Shown one piece after another: positions 9,698 to 18,794 of a stretch of 35,636 nt of DNA (position 1 is its first letter; the number at the start of each line of letters is the position of its first letter). Source of the DNA: Gammaproteobacteria bacterium (GTDB lineage: Bacteria > Pseudomonadota > Gammaproteobacteria > Pseudomonadales > Halieaceae); contig JAHEKX010000004.1 of NCBI GenBank assembly GCA_024644535.1, positions 105,259 to 140,894 on the forward strand, read 5' to 3'. The translations under genes were made by a program, and so were the position numbers. The notes under the pieces are model-generated. The model was not told the origin of the DNA. It made no database searches and worked only from the letters and a program-made list of their open reading frames with translations.

Positions 9698-10513
9698 TTA
9701 CGCTTTTCTAGCCGACCCATTTTGTAGTGACACCAACTGCTCATTCAGATTCACAATCGAGTTGGCCATATCGACCATCAAAGAGTGAATCGTTGTCGGG
9801 TTGGTTTTAATCATTTCAGTAAATTGTGCCTCGGGCACCTTAACAACCGAACACTGGGTCTTGGCTCGCACTGTGGCCGAGCGCTCACTGTGTGTCAAAG
9901 CCGCCATAGCACCGAAAATTTCGCCTTCGGCGATGGTGCCAACAACAATACGATCGACCACAACTTCGGCAGTACCAGACGATAAGTTAAACACGAAATC
10001 GGCCTTCTCGCCTTGATTGATGATCACATCCCCGGGCTGGTAAACCTCGAAGCCTGGCGTAACACGAGTATCTTCCTGTGCAGCCGCTGCAGTCACACGC
10101 AACATAAGGCCCGCATACGTAACAAGCAAGCGCGTCCAGACTTTAATACCGTCATTCTCTGCGAACACTCGACGCATGAATTCAAGCGCGGCGAAACTGT
10201 GCAAGGTAGCTCCCGACTCACTACCATAAAACACCGTGGCATCATCTTGACTATCGCCCGCAATATCGGGCAACAAAATATCGCCTTCTTCAAGAACGTA
10301 AATCGTTCTGCCGCGATAGCGGGCCGAGATCGTGCCGCGCTCAATAAAGTAGAACTTACCGACATCAAATCCACGAAAATTACCCGTTGCCGTCGGTTCA
10401 ATCTCAACCGGGATGTGGGGGATATTTACAACATCCAATAGTGCCTTGACTAAAGCCTTGTACTGCTGGCTAAGCGTTGTAAAATCTCTTGATAATTCTG
10501 CGTTTGCGAACAT
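9698..10513 (-). CDS. Protein with two cyclic-nucleotide-binding-like domains
   Basis: A 271-residue soluble protein without a recognisable output domain. Residues ~48-90 form a weak cupin-like cNMP fold (GKFYFIERGTISARYRG then LEEGDILLPDIAG). Residues ~158-238 form a clearer cNMP domain (YQPGDVIINQGEKADFVFNL, then GEIFGAMAALTHSERSATVR at about 197-216). The phosphate-cassette arginine is kept in ERSATV. The usual glutamate of FGE(L/M)A is Ala in FGAMAAL, so cAMP binding is doubtful. No HTH is visible, so it is not a CRP-type activator. The open frame extends 12 codons upstream; I chose ATG 10513 because AAGGCAG precedes it and the extra residues look random. It lies 38 bases upstream of parC on the same strand and may be cotranscribed with it. 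Confidence 0.8.
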   Translation of the reverse strand: MFANAELSRDFTTLSQQYKALVKALLDVVNIPHIPVEIEPTATGNFRGFDVGKFYFIERGTISARYRGRTIYVLEEGDILLPDIAGDSQDDATVFYGSESGATLHSFAALEFMRRVFAENDGIKVWTRLLVTYAGLMLRVTAAAAQEDTRVTPGFEVYQPGDVIINQGEKADFVFNLSSGTAEVVVDRIVVGTIAEGEIFGAMAALTHSERSATVRAKTQCSVVKVPEAQFTEMIKTNPTTIHSLMVDMANSIVNLNEQLVSLQNGSARKA

Positions 10514-10552
10514 AGATCTGCCTTTTATTAATTCAGGGACCCAAACCACGCC

Positions 10553-10601
10553 TTGAGACTCGCTGCATACGCCATAGTAGCAGTAAACCGAGAAGTCTCA
10601 A
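10553..10601. promoter_or_regulatory. Long inverted repeat in divergent promoter region
   Basis: TTGAGACT (10553-10560) and AGTCTCAA (10594-10601) are perfect 8-base complements. A nested CTGC (10563-10566) and GCAG (10580-10583) sit inside them. The repeat occupies the 134-base gap between the divergent cNMP-like gene and elaA, where both promoters must lie. It could be an operator or a structured 5' leader. I could not assign clear -35/-10 boxes. Confidence 0.3.
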
Positions 10602-10647
10602 ACGCCGAAACAAAGGCAAACTTTAGAAAATAAGGATTTATGCAATT

Positions 10648-11106
10648 ATGACACCCTTGACCTGGCAGTGGCTTTACTTTGAATCATTGTCTAACCAGCA
10701 GTTATACCAAATACTGGCCCTTCGATCAGAGGTATTCGTGGTCGAGCAAACCTGCGCATACCAAGACCTCGATGGCAAAGATCTTAAGGCGCTTCACCTC
10801 ATCGGAACGCTAGAGAACAAAGTGCTCGCCACCGCTCGACTGCTGCCCGCAGGGGTATCTTACCCCGACGCTGCGTCCATCGGCAGGATTGTCGTTCACC
10901 CATCATTACGCGGCCAAGATTTGGGCCGAAAAACAGTACAGCTGGCACTTACCCAGTATCAAAAACTTTGGCCTGATGAGCAGTTGTTGATTGGCGCCCA
11001 GGCACGCCTTAAGCGGTTCTACCAAGAGTTAGGCTTTGTCGCTGAGGGCGACGTTTACGACGAAGATGGAATTGACCACATTACTATGCGCTGGATGAAC
11101 CAGTGA
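10648..11106 (+). CDS. elaA: ElaA family GNAT N-acetyltransferase
   Basis: A 152-residue acetyltransferase of the small ElaA branch of the GNAT superfamily, which uses acetyl-CoA; the acceptor is unknown. The N-terminal block LYQILALRSEVFVVEQTCAYQDLD is characteristic of ElaA (RxxVFxVEQ..Y.D.D). GNAT motif A follows at residues 79-95, IGRIVVHPSLRGQDLGRK, whose RGQDLG loop binds the CoA pyrophosphate. A C-terminal YQELGFVAEGDVYDEDGI segment matches motif B. The ATG at 10648 has TAAGGA 11 bases upstream. The gene is divergent from the cNMP-like gene and converges on fba across a 75-base gap holding a hairpin. Family call is strong, physiological role unknown. Confidence 0.9.
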   Translation: MTPLTWQWLYFESLSNQQLYQILALRSEVFVVEQTCAYQDLDGKDLKALHLIGTLENKVLATARLLPAGVSYPDAASIGRIVVHPSLRGQDLGRKTVQLALTQYQKLWPDEQLLIGAQARLKRFYQELGFVAEGDVYDEDGIDHITMRWMNQ

Positions 11107-11149
11107 CAGCTCTAACGAACCTTTAAGTGAAAACAGGGACTGCAAATGG

Positions 11150-11171
11150 GAGCAGGTCTCTCGACCCGCTC
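11150..11171. terminator. Hairpin between convergent elaA and fba
   Basis: GAGCAGGTC (11150-11158) pairs with GACCCGCTC (11163-11171) around a TCTC loop, with one A-C mismatch in a 9-base stem. It lies between the two convergent stop codons, where a bidirectional terminator would be expected. Neither strand shows a T-run after the stem, so it is not a canonical rho-independent terminator. Confidence 0.3.
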
Positions 11172-11181
11172 AGGAGTAATA

Positions 11182-12231
11182 CTACCAGCGCCCGGCGGTG
11201 TAGGCGTCAGCTGCATCTGACAGGGACATCGGCTTAATTTTGTCAGCCCAACCTGCGGTACCAAAGGCTTGATAACGCGCGATACAAATTTCTTTCATAG
11301 CATTAATGCTATGCGCTAGATATTTGCGGGGATCAAATTCAGAGGGGTTCTCGGCCATGAAGCGACGGATCGCACCGGTCGAGGCCAAACGCAAATCGGT
11401 ATCAATATTTACCTTGCGAACGCCGTGACGAATACCCTCTTGAATTTGCTCGACAGGGACTCCATAGGTCTCTGGGATTTTACCGCCAAACTCATTGATA
11501 ATGGCCAGCCAATCCTGGGGCACCGACGAAGAGCCATGCATCACTAAATGTGTATTTGGAATTCTCGCATGAATCTGGCGAATTCGATCAATCGCTAGAA
11601 TATCGCCGGTGGGTGGCCGCGTAAACTTATACGCGCCATGGCTAGTGCCACAGGCAATCGCCAGCGCATCGACACCAGTAGAGGCAACAAAATCTGCGGC
11701 CTCGTCTGGATCAGTCAGCATTTGGTCGTGCGTTAATATACCCGCAGCGCCGATACCATCTTCTTCTCCCGCTTCGCCAGTTTCAAGCGAACCCAGGCAA
11801 CCTAACTCGCCCTCGACAGAGACACCGCAAGCGTGCGCCATATCAACAGCTTGACGAGTCACTCGAACGTTATAATCGTAGTCCATGGGCGTTTTACCGT
11901 CCTCACCCAAAGACCCGTCCATCATAACCGAGCTAAAACCAAGCTGAATTGACCGCTGACATACCGCGGGTGACACACCGTGATCTTGGTGCATCACCAC
12001 CGGAATATCAGGAAACTCTTCAATAGCAGCTGCAATCATGTGGCGCAAGAAGGGCGCCCCGGCGTATTTGCGAGCGCCGGCACTGGCTTGCATAATTACC
12101 GGTGAATTCGTCTCGGCAGCGGCCTCCATAATGGCGCGTGTCTGCTCAAGGTTGTTAACATTGAATGCCGGCACACCGTAACCGTGCTCGGCGGCGTGAT
12201 CCAACATTTGACGCATGCTTATCAGTGCCAT
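11182..12231 (-). CDS. fba: Class II fructose-1,6-bisphosphate aldolase
   Basis: Catalyses reversible condensation of dihydroxyacetone phosphate with glyceraldehyde 3-phosphate (or erythrose 4-phosphate in the Calvin-type variant). The 349-residue protein starts [10 protein letters not shown] and belongs to the 345-355 residue class II subgroup (Calvin-cycle/FbaA-CbbA type) seen in pseudomonads. The zinc and catalytic residues are visible in MHQDHG (Asp83, His84). Further signatures are [23 protein letters not shown] with its zinc His, VMHGSSSVP, and [11 protein letters not shown] for the phosphate site. It is the last gene of the tkt-epd-pgk-fba operon, 9 bases after the pgk stop, so it is very likely cotranscribed. 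No RuBisCO or phosphoribulokinase is in the window, so a glycolytic/gluconeogenic role is more likely than carbon fixation. Confidence 0.97.
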   Translation of the reverse strand: MALISMRQMLDHAAEHGYGVPAFNVNNLEQTRAIMEAAAETNSPVIMQASAGARKYAGAPFLRHMIAAAIEEFPDIPVVMHQDHGVSPAVCQRSIQLGFSSVMMDGSLGEDGKTPMDYDYNVRVTRQAVDMAHACGVSVEGELGCLGSLETGEAGEEDGIGAAGILTHDQMLTDPDEAADFVASTGVDALAIACGTSHGAYKFTRPPTGDILAIDRIRQIHARIPNTHLVMHGSSSVPQDWLAIINEFGGKIPETYGVPVEQIQEGIRHGVRKVNIDTDLRLASTGAIRRFMAENPSEFDPRKYLAHSINAMKEICIARYQAFGTAGWADKIKPMSLSDAADAYTAGRW

Positions 12232-12240
12232 AATTTCCCC

Positions 12241-13401
12241 CTAGTTAGCACGCTGCTCTAGCATAGCAACGGCTGGCAAAACTTTACCTTCCACATATTC
12301 TAAGAACGCGCCGCCACCCGTCGATATGTACGATACGTCAGCAGCAATCCCAAATTGATCAATGGCGGCCAATGTATCGCCTCCACCCGCCAGCGAAAAA
12401 CCGGGACTCCGGGCAATCGCTTCAGAAATAACCCGCGTACCATTCGAAAAGGCCTCGAATTCGAACACGCCAACTGGACCATTCCACAAAATCGTACCTG
12501 CGCTTTGCAACTGCGCGGCAAGCGCCGCAGCAGACTGCGGACCAATATCCAAAATCATATCGTCCTGGGCCACCTCGCTAACCAATTTCACGGTGGCAGG
12601 TGCGTCACTGGAAAACTCCTTCGCGGTCACGACATCGACAGGCAGAGGTATCGATACTTTCTCAAGCAAGGCTTTTGCGGTGTCGAGCAAATCGTCTTCG
12701 CACAAAGATTTACCCACTGGGAAACCAGCCGCTTTTAAAAAGGTATTTGCAATGCCACCGCCGACTATTAGCTGATCGACCTTATCAGACAAGGTTTCAA
12801 GCACCGTAAGCTTAGTGGAGACCTTAGAGCCGCCCACAATCGCCACCATTGGGCGTGCCGGTGCAGCCAGAGCTTGCTTCAGAGCCTCGAGCTCTGCTAC
12901 CAGTAAAGGTCCAGCACAAGCAATAGAAGCTGCTTTCGCAACAGCATGGGTCGAGGCCTGTGCACGGTGCGCGGTGCCAAACGCATCCATCACAAAAATA
13001 TCGCACAAACACGCATAGGCTTGACCTAGCTCGTCAGAATCAGATTTTTCACCGACATTGAAACGCACGTTTTCCAGCAGCACAACCTGGCCGGGCTCAA
13101 TATCAAGTCCTGCGCGCCACTCAGCCTGAATGCCAACGTCTTGACCGAGCAGACCCGCCAAGCGGCGAGCGACCGGTGCCAAAGAATATTCAGAGTCGTA
13201 CTCGCCTTCGGTCGGACGTCCCAAGTGCGACATCAAAATAACTGCTGCGCCCGCGTTCAAAGCCGATTGAATAGTAGGAACCGCGGCGCGAATACGTGCA
13301 TCGCTTGTCACGGCACCATCTTTGACTGGCACGTTAAGATCCTCACGAATCAGCACTCGCTTGCCAGCCAAATCAAGATCTTGCATTGCCAGTACGGCCA
13401 T
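12241..13401 (-). CDS. pgk: Phosphoglycerate kinase
   Basis: Transfers phosphate between 1,3-bisphosphoglycerate and ADP. I start it at ATG 13401 ([16 protein letters not shown]), giving 386 residues, the family's usual 385-390. The frame is open 24 codons further, but those residues are antisense-like overlap with epd. The chosen ATG overlaps the epd stop as TAATG with GGGGAAAG just upstream. Signatures include [10 protein letters not shown], the substrate-binding [34 protein letters not shown], and the nucleotide loop GGGDTLAAI with the C-terminal [13 protein letters not shown]. It lies between epd and fba in the minus-strand carbon-metabolism operon. Confidence 0.98.
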   Translation of the reverse strand: MAVLAMQDLDLAGKRVLIREDLNVPVKDGAVTSDARIRAAVPTIQSALNAGAAVILMSHLGRPTEGEYDSEYSLAPVARRLAGLLGQDVGIQAEWRAGLDIEPGQVVLLENVRFNVGEKSDSDELGQAYACLCDIFVMDAFGTAHRAQASTHAVAKAASIACAGPLLVAELEALKQALAAPARPMVAIVGGSKVSTKLTVLETLSDKVDQLIVGGGIANTFLKAAGFPVGKSLCEDDLLDTAKALLEKVSIPLPVDVVTAKEFSSDAPATVKLVSEVAQDDMILDIGPQSAAALAAQLQSAGTILWNGPVGVFEFEAFSNGTRVISEAIARSPGFSLAGGGDTLAAIDQFGIAADVSYISTGGGAFLEYVEGKVLPAVAMLEQRAN

Positions 13402-14426
13402 TAACTTTCCCCTTTGCCTGAAATCTTTGCCCAGTGCTCGGCGACATCGAGCATACGATTCGCATAGCCCCATTCATTATCAAACCAAATAAGCACTTTG
13501 ACTAGTCGGTCACCGCTAACGCGAGTTTGGCTGGCGTCAACCACTCCCGAACGACTGTCGTGATTAAAGTCGCATGAAGCTAATGGCTCGGTGGTGAAAC
13601 CCAGAACACCCAGGTAGTCGTTGCCGGCCGCCTGGCGCAGGGCATCATTAACGCTGGCAATACTTACCGACCGCTGTAAATAGACACTCAAATCCATGGC
13701 CGACACATTAACAGTTGGCACCCTTAAAGCCTGGGCGCTGAATCGATCGGCAAGATGCGGCAAGATGCGCTCAATACCCTTGGCCAGCGCAGTATCAACT
13801 GGGATGATTGACTGAGATGCGGCACGTGTCTTGCGCAAATCGGTATGGTGGTAGGCATCCAACACGGGCTGATCATTCATGGCAGAATGGATGGTAGTGA
13901 TGGTGCCGTAATCTATACCGAAGGCCCTATCCAGTGCGTCAATGACTGGAACTATGGCATTGGTAGTACATGAGCCTGTAGAGGTCACCTGATGCGCACT
14001 TTGCAGTAGCTCTTGATTGACACCATAGACGATAGTGGCATCGATATCGGCCGAAGCAGGCTGAGAAAACAGGAGTCGCTGAGTGCCTGCATCAAGATGC
14101 CATTGCGCAGTTGTTCGGTCGCCCGCGGCGCCCGTGCATTCCAATACAAGATCGATGTCATGCTTGGCCCACGGGCACAAAGCCGAATCGGGCTCGTGCG
14201 ACAAGATAATCTTTCGCTGCTGGATCAGTAAGGTATCGCCCTCTAGGTCGACGGCATAACCAAAGCGGCCATGCGTGCTGTCGTACCGCGTCAAGTGAGC
14301 AATGGTTCGCGCATCGGCTAGTTCATTAATCGCAACCAAGTCTAGATGTCGGGAGCCACCTCGCTCAAAGTAGGCTCGCAACACGCTGCGGCCGATCCGG
14401 CCGTATCCATTAATGGCTACACGCAT
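13401..14426 (-). CDS. epd: Erythrose-4-phosphate dehydrogenase
   Basis: A 341-residue member of the GAPDH superfamily that most resembles Epd, which oxidises D-erythrose 4-phosphate to 4-phosphoerythronate in the DXP-dependent route to pyridoxal phosphate. The N-terminal NAD fold reads [18 protein letters not shown], followed by VAINELAD, an Epd-type motif. The catalytic cysteine is Cys153 in STGSCTTN and the histidine is His180 in TTIHSAMND. The Epd signature [14 protein letters not shown] follows, with [20 protein letters not shown] and [12 protein letters not shown] at the end. Its place between tkt and pgk is the conserved epd-pgk-fba arrangement. The tkt stop is only 9 bases upstream. 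A general GAPDH role cannot be excluded, since no other gap gene is visible here. Confidence 0.92.
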   Translation of the reverse strand: MRVAINGYGRIGRSVLRAYFERGGSRHLDLVAINELADARTIAHLTRYDSTHGRFGYAVDLEGDTLLIQQRKIILSHEPDSALCPWAKHDIDLVLECTGAAGDRTTAQWHLDAGTQRLLFSQPASADIDATIVYGVNQELLQSAHQVTSTGSCTTNAIVPVIDALDRAFGIDYGTITTIHSAMNDQPVLDAYHHTDLRKTRAASQSIIPVDTALAKGIERILPHLADRFSAQALRVPTVNVSAMDLSVYLQRSVSIASVNDALRQAAGNDYLGVLGFTTEPLASCDFNHDSRSGVVDASQTRVSGDRLVKVLIWFDNEWGYANRMLDVAEHWAKISGKGES

Positions 14427-14435
14427 GATTCAGAC

Positions 14436-16433
14436 TCAGTCTAGCAGCTCCTCTGCCGCGGCTAATACGGCACCCACCGTGATATCAAAGTGCTCGAATA
14501 GCGCGCCAGCAGGTGCCGACTCACCAAAACTATTCATACCGATAATGCGGCCATCTAAACCGACGTACTTGTACCAGAAGTCCTGGTGCAAGGCCTCGAT
14601 GGCAACGCGCGCCGGAACATCGCTAGGCAATACTGACTCACGATACTGGGCGTCTTGCGCTTCAAACTGCTCGGGGCTAGGCATTGATACAACGCGCACC
14701 GCACGACCTTGTGCTGCAAATTCCGCTGCTGCTTCCTGAGCCAAAGCAACTTCAGAACCCGTGGCAATAAATATAAGCTCAGGGGTGCCTTCGCAGTCGC
14801 GCAGAATATAGCCGCCCCGCTCAACACTAGCTAAAGTCTGAGCGTCACGCTCTTGGTGCGGCAAGTTCTGGCGCGAAAAGACTAAGGCGCTGGGACCATC
14901 TTGGCGCACAATGGCCTGCTTCCATGCAACCGCGGATTCAACCGCATCACAGGGGCGCCACGTGACCATATTGGGCGTGCCGCGCAAGGAAGCAAGCTGC
15001 TCTACAGGCTGGTGAGTGGGCCCATCTTCTCCTAATCCTATCGAGTCGTGGGTGTACACAAAAATACTTTGCTGGCCCATTAAGGCTGCCATACGCACCG
15101 CGTTGCGCGCGTATTCCATAAAGATCAGGAAGGTAGCGCCATAGGGTATAAAGCCTCCGTGCAAGGCAATACCATTCATAATGGCCGACATACCAAACTC
15201 GCGCACACCATAATACACATAGTTACCACCGGCGGCTTGGGCTTCAACGCCAATAGAGCCAGACCACAAGGTTAAATTCGACCCCGCCAAATCGGCAGAC
15301 CCACCCAACAACTCGGGCAAGGCTTGTGCATAAGCTTCGATCGCATTTTGTGACGCTTTGCGTGAGGCAATCGTCGCGCCATCCGCTTGGCACTGCGCGA
15401 TATAAGCATCAGCGGCAGCCACGAAATCAACAGGCAAATCACCCGCTAAACGCCGCGCCAATTCAGCACCTTCTAACGGATATTGCGCCTGATAGTCAGC
15501 GAGCAGGGCCTCCCATTGCGACTGCGATTGCTCTCCGCGAGTTCGTGCGTTCCAGCCGGCATAGACGTCTCCGGGAATTTCAAAGGGAGCGTGGGTCCAG
15601 CCCAGAGCTTCGCGGGTTGCTGCAATTTCATCATCACCTAACGGGGCGCCATGACATGACTCAGTACCCTGTTTATTGGGCGCCCCCTTACCGATAATGG
15701 TACGCGCACAAATCAGGGTGGGCTTGGAAGTCTCAGCGCGCGCCTCAGCAATCGCTTGCTTAATTTGGTCGGCATCGTGGCCATCAACGGCTTCAATCAC
15801 TTGCCAGCCGTAGGCGCTAAAGCGCTCAGGAGTATTATCGGTGAACCAGCCCTCTACCTCACCGTCAATCGAAATGCCATTGTCGTCGTAGATAGCGATC
15901 AGCTTGCCCAGACCTAAGGTACCCGCCAACGAACACACTTCATGAGAGATACCTTCCATTAAACAGCCATCGCCCAAGAAGGTGTAAGTGTAATGGTCAA
16001 CCACATCAAAATTGGGGCGATTAAACTGAGCCGCGAGGACTTTCTCGGCTAACGCCATACCCACCGCGTTGGCAATGCCCTGACCCAAAGGGCCCGTAGT
16101 GGTTTCGACACCCGGCGTATACCCGTATTCTGGGTGACCGGGCGTTTTACTGTGCAACTGACGAAATTGCTGCAACTCTTCAATGGGCAAATCGTAACCG
16201 CTTAAGTGCAACAAAGAATAAATCAACATCGAGCCGTGACCGTTCGACAAAACGAAACGATCGCGATTAGGCCACGAGGGATCAGCTGGATTGTGGCTTA
16301 AAAAATCATTCCACAGCACCTCCGCAATATCGGCCATACCCATCGGGGCGCCTGGGTGGCCAGACTTCGCCTTTTGCACGGCGTCCATAGACAGCGCGCG
16401 AATGGCATTAGCGAGTTCATTACGGGAAACCAT
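14436..16433 (-). CDS. tkt: Transketolase
   Basis: Thiamine-diphosphate enzyme that moves two-carbon units between sugar phosphates in the pentose phosphate pathway and makes erythrose 4-phosphate, the substrate of the next gene's product. I start at ATG 16433 ([20 protein letters not shown]), giving 665 residues. A TTG four codons upstream is also open, but GGAGA sits five bases before the ATG and is a better fit. Signatures include [21 protein letters not shown], the TPP motif [12 protein letters not shown] at 154-165 with [22 protein letters not shown], and the pyrimidine-domain [13 protein letters not shown]-type stretch (here [18 protein letters not shown]). It opens the tkt-epd-pgk-fba operon and diverges from the sahR-like gene. 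Confidence 0.98.
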   Translation of the reverse strand: MVSRNELANAIRALSMDAVQKAKSGHPGAPMGMADIAEVLWNDFLSHNPADPSWPNRDRFVLSNGHGSMLIYSLLHLSGYDLPIEELQQFRQLHSKTPGHPEYGYTPGVETTTGPLGQGIANAVGMALAEKVLAAQFNRPNFDVVDHYTYTFLGDGCLMEGISHEVCSLAGTLGLGKLIAIYDDNGISIDGEVEGWFTDNTPERFSAYGWQVIEAVDGHDADQIKQAIAEARAETSKPTLICARTIIGKGAPNKQGTESCHGAPLGDDEIAATREALGWTHAPFEIPGDVYAGWNARTRGEQSQSQWEALLADYQAQYPLEGAELARRLAGDLPVDFVAAADAYIAQCQADGATIASRKASQNAIEAYAQALPELLGGSADLAGSNLTLWSGSIGVEAQAAGGNYVYYGVREFGMSAIMNGIALHGGFIPYGATFLIFMEYARNAVRMAALMGQQSIFVYTHDSIGLGEDGPTHQPVEQLASLRGTPNMVTWRPCDAVESAVAWKQAIVRQDGPSALVFSRQNLPHQERDAQTLASVERGGYILRDCEGTPELIFIATGSEVALAQEAAAEFAAQGRAVRVVSMPSPEQFEAQDAQYRESVLPSDVPARVAIEALHQDFWYKYVGLDGRIIGMNSFGESAPAGALFEHFDITVGAVLAAAEELLD

Positions 16434-16508
16434 GGTGTTCTCCAAGCGATCTATTTTTGGGGTGGCTTAAGCTGGCGCGTATTCTCTCTTATCAGCCTTC
16501 TTAGGGCA

Positions 16509-16537
16509 AATAAACCCGCCTTTTTAAAACGATTCAA
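16509..16537 (-). promoter_or_regulatory. Possible tkt promoter
   Basis: On the minus strand TTGAAT (16537-16532) and TTTATT (16514-16509) are separated by 17 bases and face tkt, whose start is about 75 bases further on. The match to sigma-70 boxes is modest. The 28-bp palindrome at 16551-16578 lies just upstream, so its bound regulator could influence this promoter. Confidence 0.3.
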
Positions 16538-16550
16538 GTGGATTATGTGT

Positions 16551-16578
16551 ATCTATATCAAAATATTTTGATATAGAT
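16551..16578. promoter_or_regulatory. Perfect 28-bp palindrome, likely SahR operator
   Basis: The 14-base arm ATCTATATCAAAAT is followed directly by its exact reverse complement, centred between 16564 and 16565. It sits in the 169-base gap between the divergent tkt and sahR-like genes, 25 bases before the sahR ATG. It contains the TTGATA used as -35 box by the sahR promoter. ArsR-type dimers bind such AT-rich palindromes. SahR regulators of proteobacteria are known to control SAM-cycle genes through palindromic sites. Binding is inferred, not shown. Confidence 0.75.
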
Positions 16579-16596
16579 TTAAAATTGCCCTATCAT
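16568..16596 (+). promoter_or_regulatory. sahR-metK-ahcY-metF promoter
   Basis: TTGATA (16568-16573) and TATCAT (16591-16596) are separated by exactly 17 bases, close to the sigma-70 consensus. The -35 box lies inside the right arm of the 28-bp palindrome, so a bound repressor would block RNA polymerase. The expected transcription start, 6-7 bases after the -10, falls at or beside the A of the sahR ATG (16603). Confidence 0.6.
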
Positions 16597-16602
16597 ACAC
16601 CC

Positions 16603-17604
16603 ATGAAATCAGTCACACCCTTACATCTGGCGCCAGATCAGCCGTACAACGGCTCGGTCGAAGCGGTTGTGGCCGTGTGTAAAGCGGGAGCCGATACGTT
16701 ACGAGTGCAGGTGTTGAGCTTATTGCACAAAAACTCGTTCAGTGTCGGCGAGCTAGTCGAAATTTTGGGCGTACGCCAATCTGCCCTGAGCCATCACTTG
16801 AAGATCTTGGCTCAAGCCGAGCTGGTAACAACTCGGCGCGAGGGCAATTCCATCTTTTATCGACAAACCATGGCCACGGGCAAATCGCCCCTAGATGCGC
16901 TCCGCGTGGCGATATTAGCTGAAGCTGCCAGTGCCCAACTTGAACCTGTAACTGTACAGCGCGTCCAAGCGGTCTACCAAGCTCGCACCGATGCCTCGGT
17001 CGCATTTTTTGAAAGCAATGCCGAAAAATTCCGGGATGAACAAGATCTGATTGCCGATCACTACCACTACGGCGACGCCTTAGCTCAGTTGTTAGATGAT
17101 ACTTTATTCCACAACCAGGAAACGGCACTAGAGATTGGCCCGGGCGACGGCGCCTTTTTACAGGAGCTCAGCAAGCGTTTTGTGAAAGTCACAGCCGTAG
17201 ACACGAGTGCAGAGATGCTCAATAAAGCCAAGCGTCTTTGCGATGCGCAACAAGTAGACAACGTTGAATTTGTTCACACGGATACCGCGTCTGCCTCGAT
17301 CACTGCTCACAGTATCGATTGCGCGGTCATTAACATGGTATTGCACCACGTGCCGGCTCCCAGCGACATATTTCGGGATGTGGCAAAGCTGTTAGCGCCG
17401 CAAGGGATATTAACCGTAACGGAGCTGTGCCGCCACGAACAAACTTGGGCCCATAAAGCCTGCGGTGACTTGTGGCTTGGCTTTGAGCCCGAGGAGCTAG
17501 CTACCTGGGCAAGAGCAGCAGGCCTCTCCGAGCGAAGCCAAGTCATACTGGCCCAACGCAACGGCTTCCAGATTCAAATTCGACAATTTCAACGCCTACA
17601 GTAG
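16603..17604 (+). CDS. sahR: SahR-like ArsR-family regulator with SAM-methyltransferase domain
   Basis: A 333-residue fusion of an N-terminal ArsR-type winged helix with a C-terminal class I methyltransferase fold. The recognition part is [24 protein letters not shown] at about 46-69. Methyltransferase motif I is [10 protein letters not shown] at 176-185. This architecture is that of SahR, a repressor of the SAM cycle that uses the methyltransferase-like domain to sense S-adenosylhomocysteine. It sits directly upstream of metK and ahcY, as in pseudomonads. A TTG at 16585 would add six codons, but it lies inside the promoter spacer. I prefer ATG 16603, which has no Shine-Dalgarno and may begin a leaderless mRNA. 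The palindrome upstream suggests autoregulation. Only eight bases separate its stop from metK. Confidence 0.88.
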   Translation: MKSVTPLHLAPDQPYNGSVEAVVAVCKAGADTLRVQVLSLLHKNSFSVGELVEILGVRQSALSHHLKILAQAELVTTRREGNSIFYRQTMATGKSPLDALRVAILAEAASAQLEPVTVQRVQAVYQARTDASVAFFESNAEKFRDEQDLIADHYHYGDALAQLLDDTLFHNQETALEIGPGDGAFLQELSKRFVKVTAVDTSAEMLNKAKRLCDAQQVDNVEFVHTDTASASITAHSIDCAVINMVLHHVPAPSDIFRDVAKLLAPQGILTVTELCRHEQTWAHKACGDLWLGFEPEELATWARAAGLSERSQVILAQRNGFQIQIRQFQRLQ

Positions 17605-17612
17605 GAAACACT

Positions 17613-18770
17613 ATGAGCGAGTATCAGATATTTACCTCGGAATCGGTATCAGAGGGCCACCCAGACAAAATGGCCGACCAAATTTCCGATGCCATTTTAG
17701 ATGCAATGCTAAAAGACGACCCAAACTCACGAGTGGCGGTCGAGACCTTAGTAAAAACAGGCATGGTTGTCATCGCCGGCGAAGTCCGCACGGCAACGTA
17801 TGTCGATCTTGAAGACATCGTCCGCGACGTGATTTTAGATATCGGCTACAACAGCTCTAAAGTCGGGTTCGACGGGGCCTCGTGTGCCGTACTAAACGCG
17901 ATCGGCAAACAATCAGGCGACATCGCCATGGGCGTAGACGAAGCCGATAACAAAGAGCAAGGCGCAGGTGACCAAGGCTTAATGTTTGGTTACGCCACCA
18001 ACGAGACTGATACGCTAATGCCAGCCCCAATTTACTACGCTCACCGCCTAGTCGAGCGGCAGGCAAAGCTGCGCAAAAGTGGTCAGCTTGAATGGTTACG
18101 CCCCGATGCAAAAAGTCAGATTACCCTGCGCTACGATGACAAGGGTCTACCTGTTGCAATCGATGCTGTGGTCTTGTCTACGCAACACGACGAGGGCATC
18201 AGCCAGGCCGAACTACAAGCCAAGGTCTTAGAACATATCATTCAACCAGTTTTACCCACCGAGTGGCTGCATAAAGACACACGCTATCACATCAACCCTA
18301 CCGGCCAGTTCATCATAGGCGGCCCCGTAGGTGATTGCGGTCTGACTGGACGGAAGATCATCGTCGACACCTACGGCGGCATGGCACGCCATGGCGGCGG
18401 CGCCTTTTCGGGCAAAGACCCCTCAAAAGTTGACCGTTCAGCAGCGTATGCAGGCCGCTATGTCGCCAAAAACATCGTCGCGGCAGGCCTTGCTGATCGC
18501 TGCGAAATCCAAGTCAGCTATGCGATCGGCGTATCGGAACCCACCTCAATTTCGATTAATACCTTTGGCACTGGCAAAATCTCGGATGCCACCATTGCCG
18601 AGCTGGTCCGCGAACATTTTGATCTGCGCGCCGGCGGCCTAGTCGCCATGCTCGACCTGAAGCGTCCAATTTATCGACAAACCGCTAGTTATGGCCACTT
18701 TGGACGCGAAGAGCCCGATTTTACTTGGGAAAAAACCGACAAAGCTAATCTTTTAAAAACTGCACTGTAA
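17613..18770 (+). CDS. metK: S-adenosylmethionine synthetase
   Basis: Makes SAM from methionine and ATP, releasing phosphate and pyrophosphate. The 385-residue length matches bacterial MetK. The N-terminal [20 protein letters not shown] contains the ATP-binding His and Asp. The family signatures [12 protein letters not shown] (117-128) and [19 protein letters not shown] (261-279) are both intact, as is the C-terminal [13 protein letters not shown]. The ATG follows AGGAAA, eight bases after the sahR-like stop. It heads the enzyme part of the operon (metK, ahcY, metF), so control by the upstream SahR-like repressor and its operator is likely. Confidence 0.99.
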   Translation: MSEYQIFTSESVSEGHPDKMADQISDAILDAMLKDDPNSRVAVETLVKTGMVVIAGEVRTATYVDLEDIVRDVILDIGYNSSKVGFDGASCAVLNAIGKQSGDIAMGVDEADNKEQGAGDQGLMFGYATNETDTLMPAPIYYAHRLVERQAKLRKSGQLEWLRPDAKSQITLRYDDKGLPVAIDAVVLSTQHDEGISQAELQAKVLEHIIQPVLPTEWLHKDTRYHINPTGQFIIGGPVGDCGLTGRKIIVDTYGGMARHGGGAFSGKDPSKVDRSAAYAGRYVAKNIVAAGLADRCEIQVSYAIGVSEPTSISINTFGTGKISDATIAELVREHFDLRAGGLVAMLDLKRPIYRQTASYGHFGREEPDFTWEKTDKANLLKTAL

Positions 18771-18794
18771 GACACTAAGCAAATAGGAGCTACT

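Noticed and set aside
10013-10441. 142-codon open frame opposite the cNMP-like gene
   Set aside because: It is fully antisense to a protein with clear domain likeness, lacks a ribosome binding site and has no protein-like composition.
11182-16433. Calvin-cycle (CO2 fixation) operon
   Set aside because: tkt, a GAPDH-family gene, pgk and a Cbb-like aldolase are present, but there is no RuBisCO, phosphoribulokinase or CbbR; the GAPDH member is Epd-like. The set matches the common heterotrophic operon.
18771-18794. SAH riboswitch before ahcY
   Set aside because: Such riboswitches are known upstream of ahcY in some proteobacteria, but the metK-ahcY gap is only 24 bases and mostly ribosome binding site.
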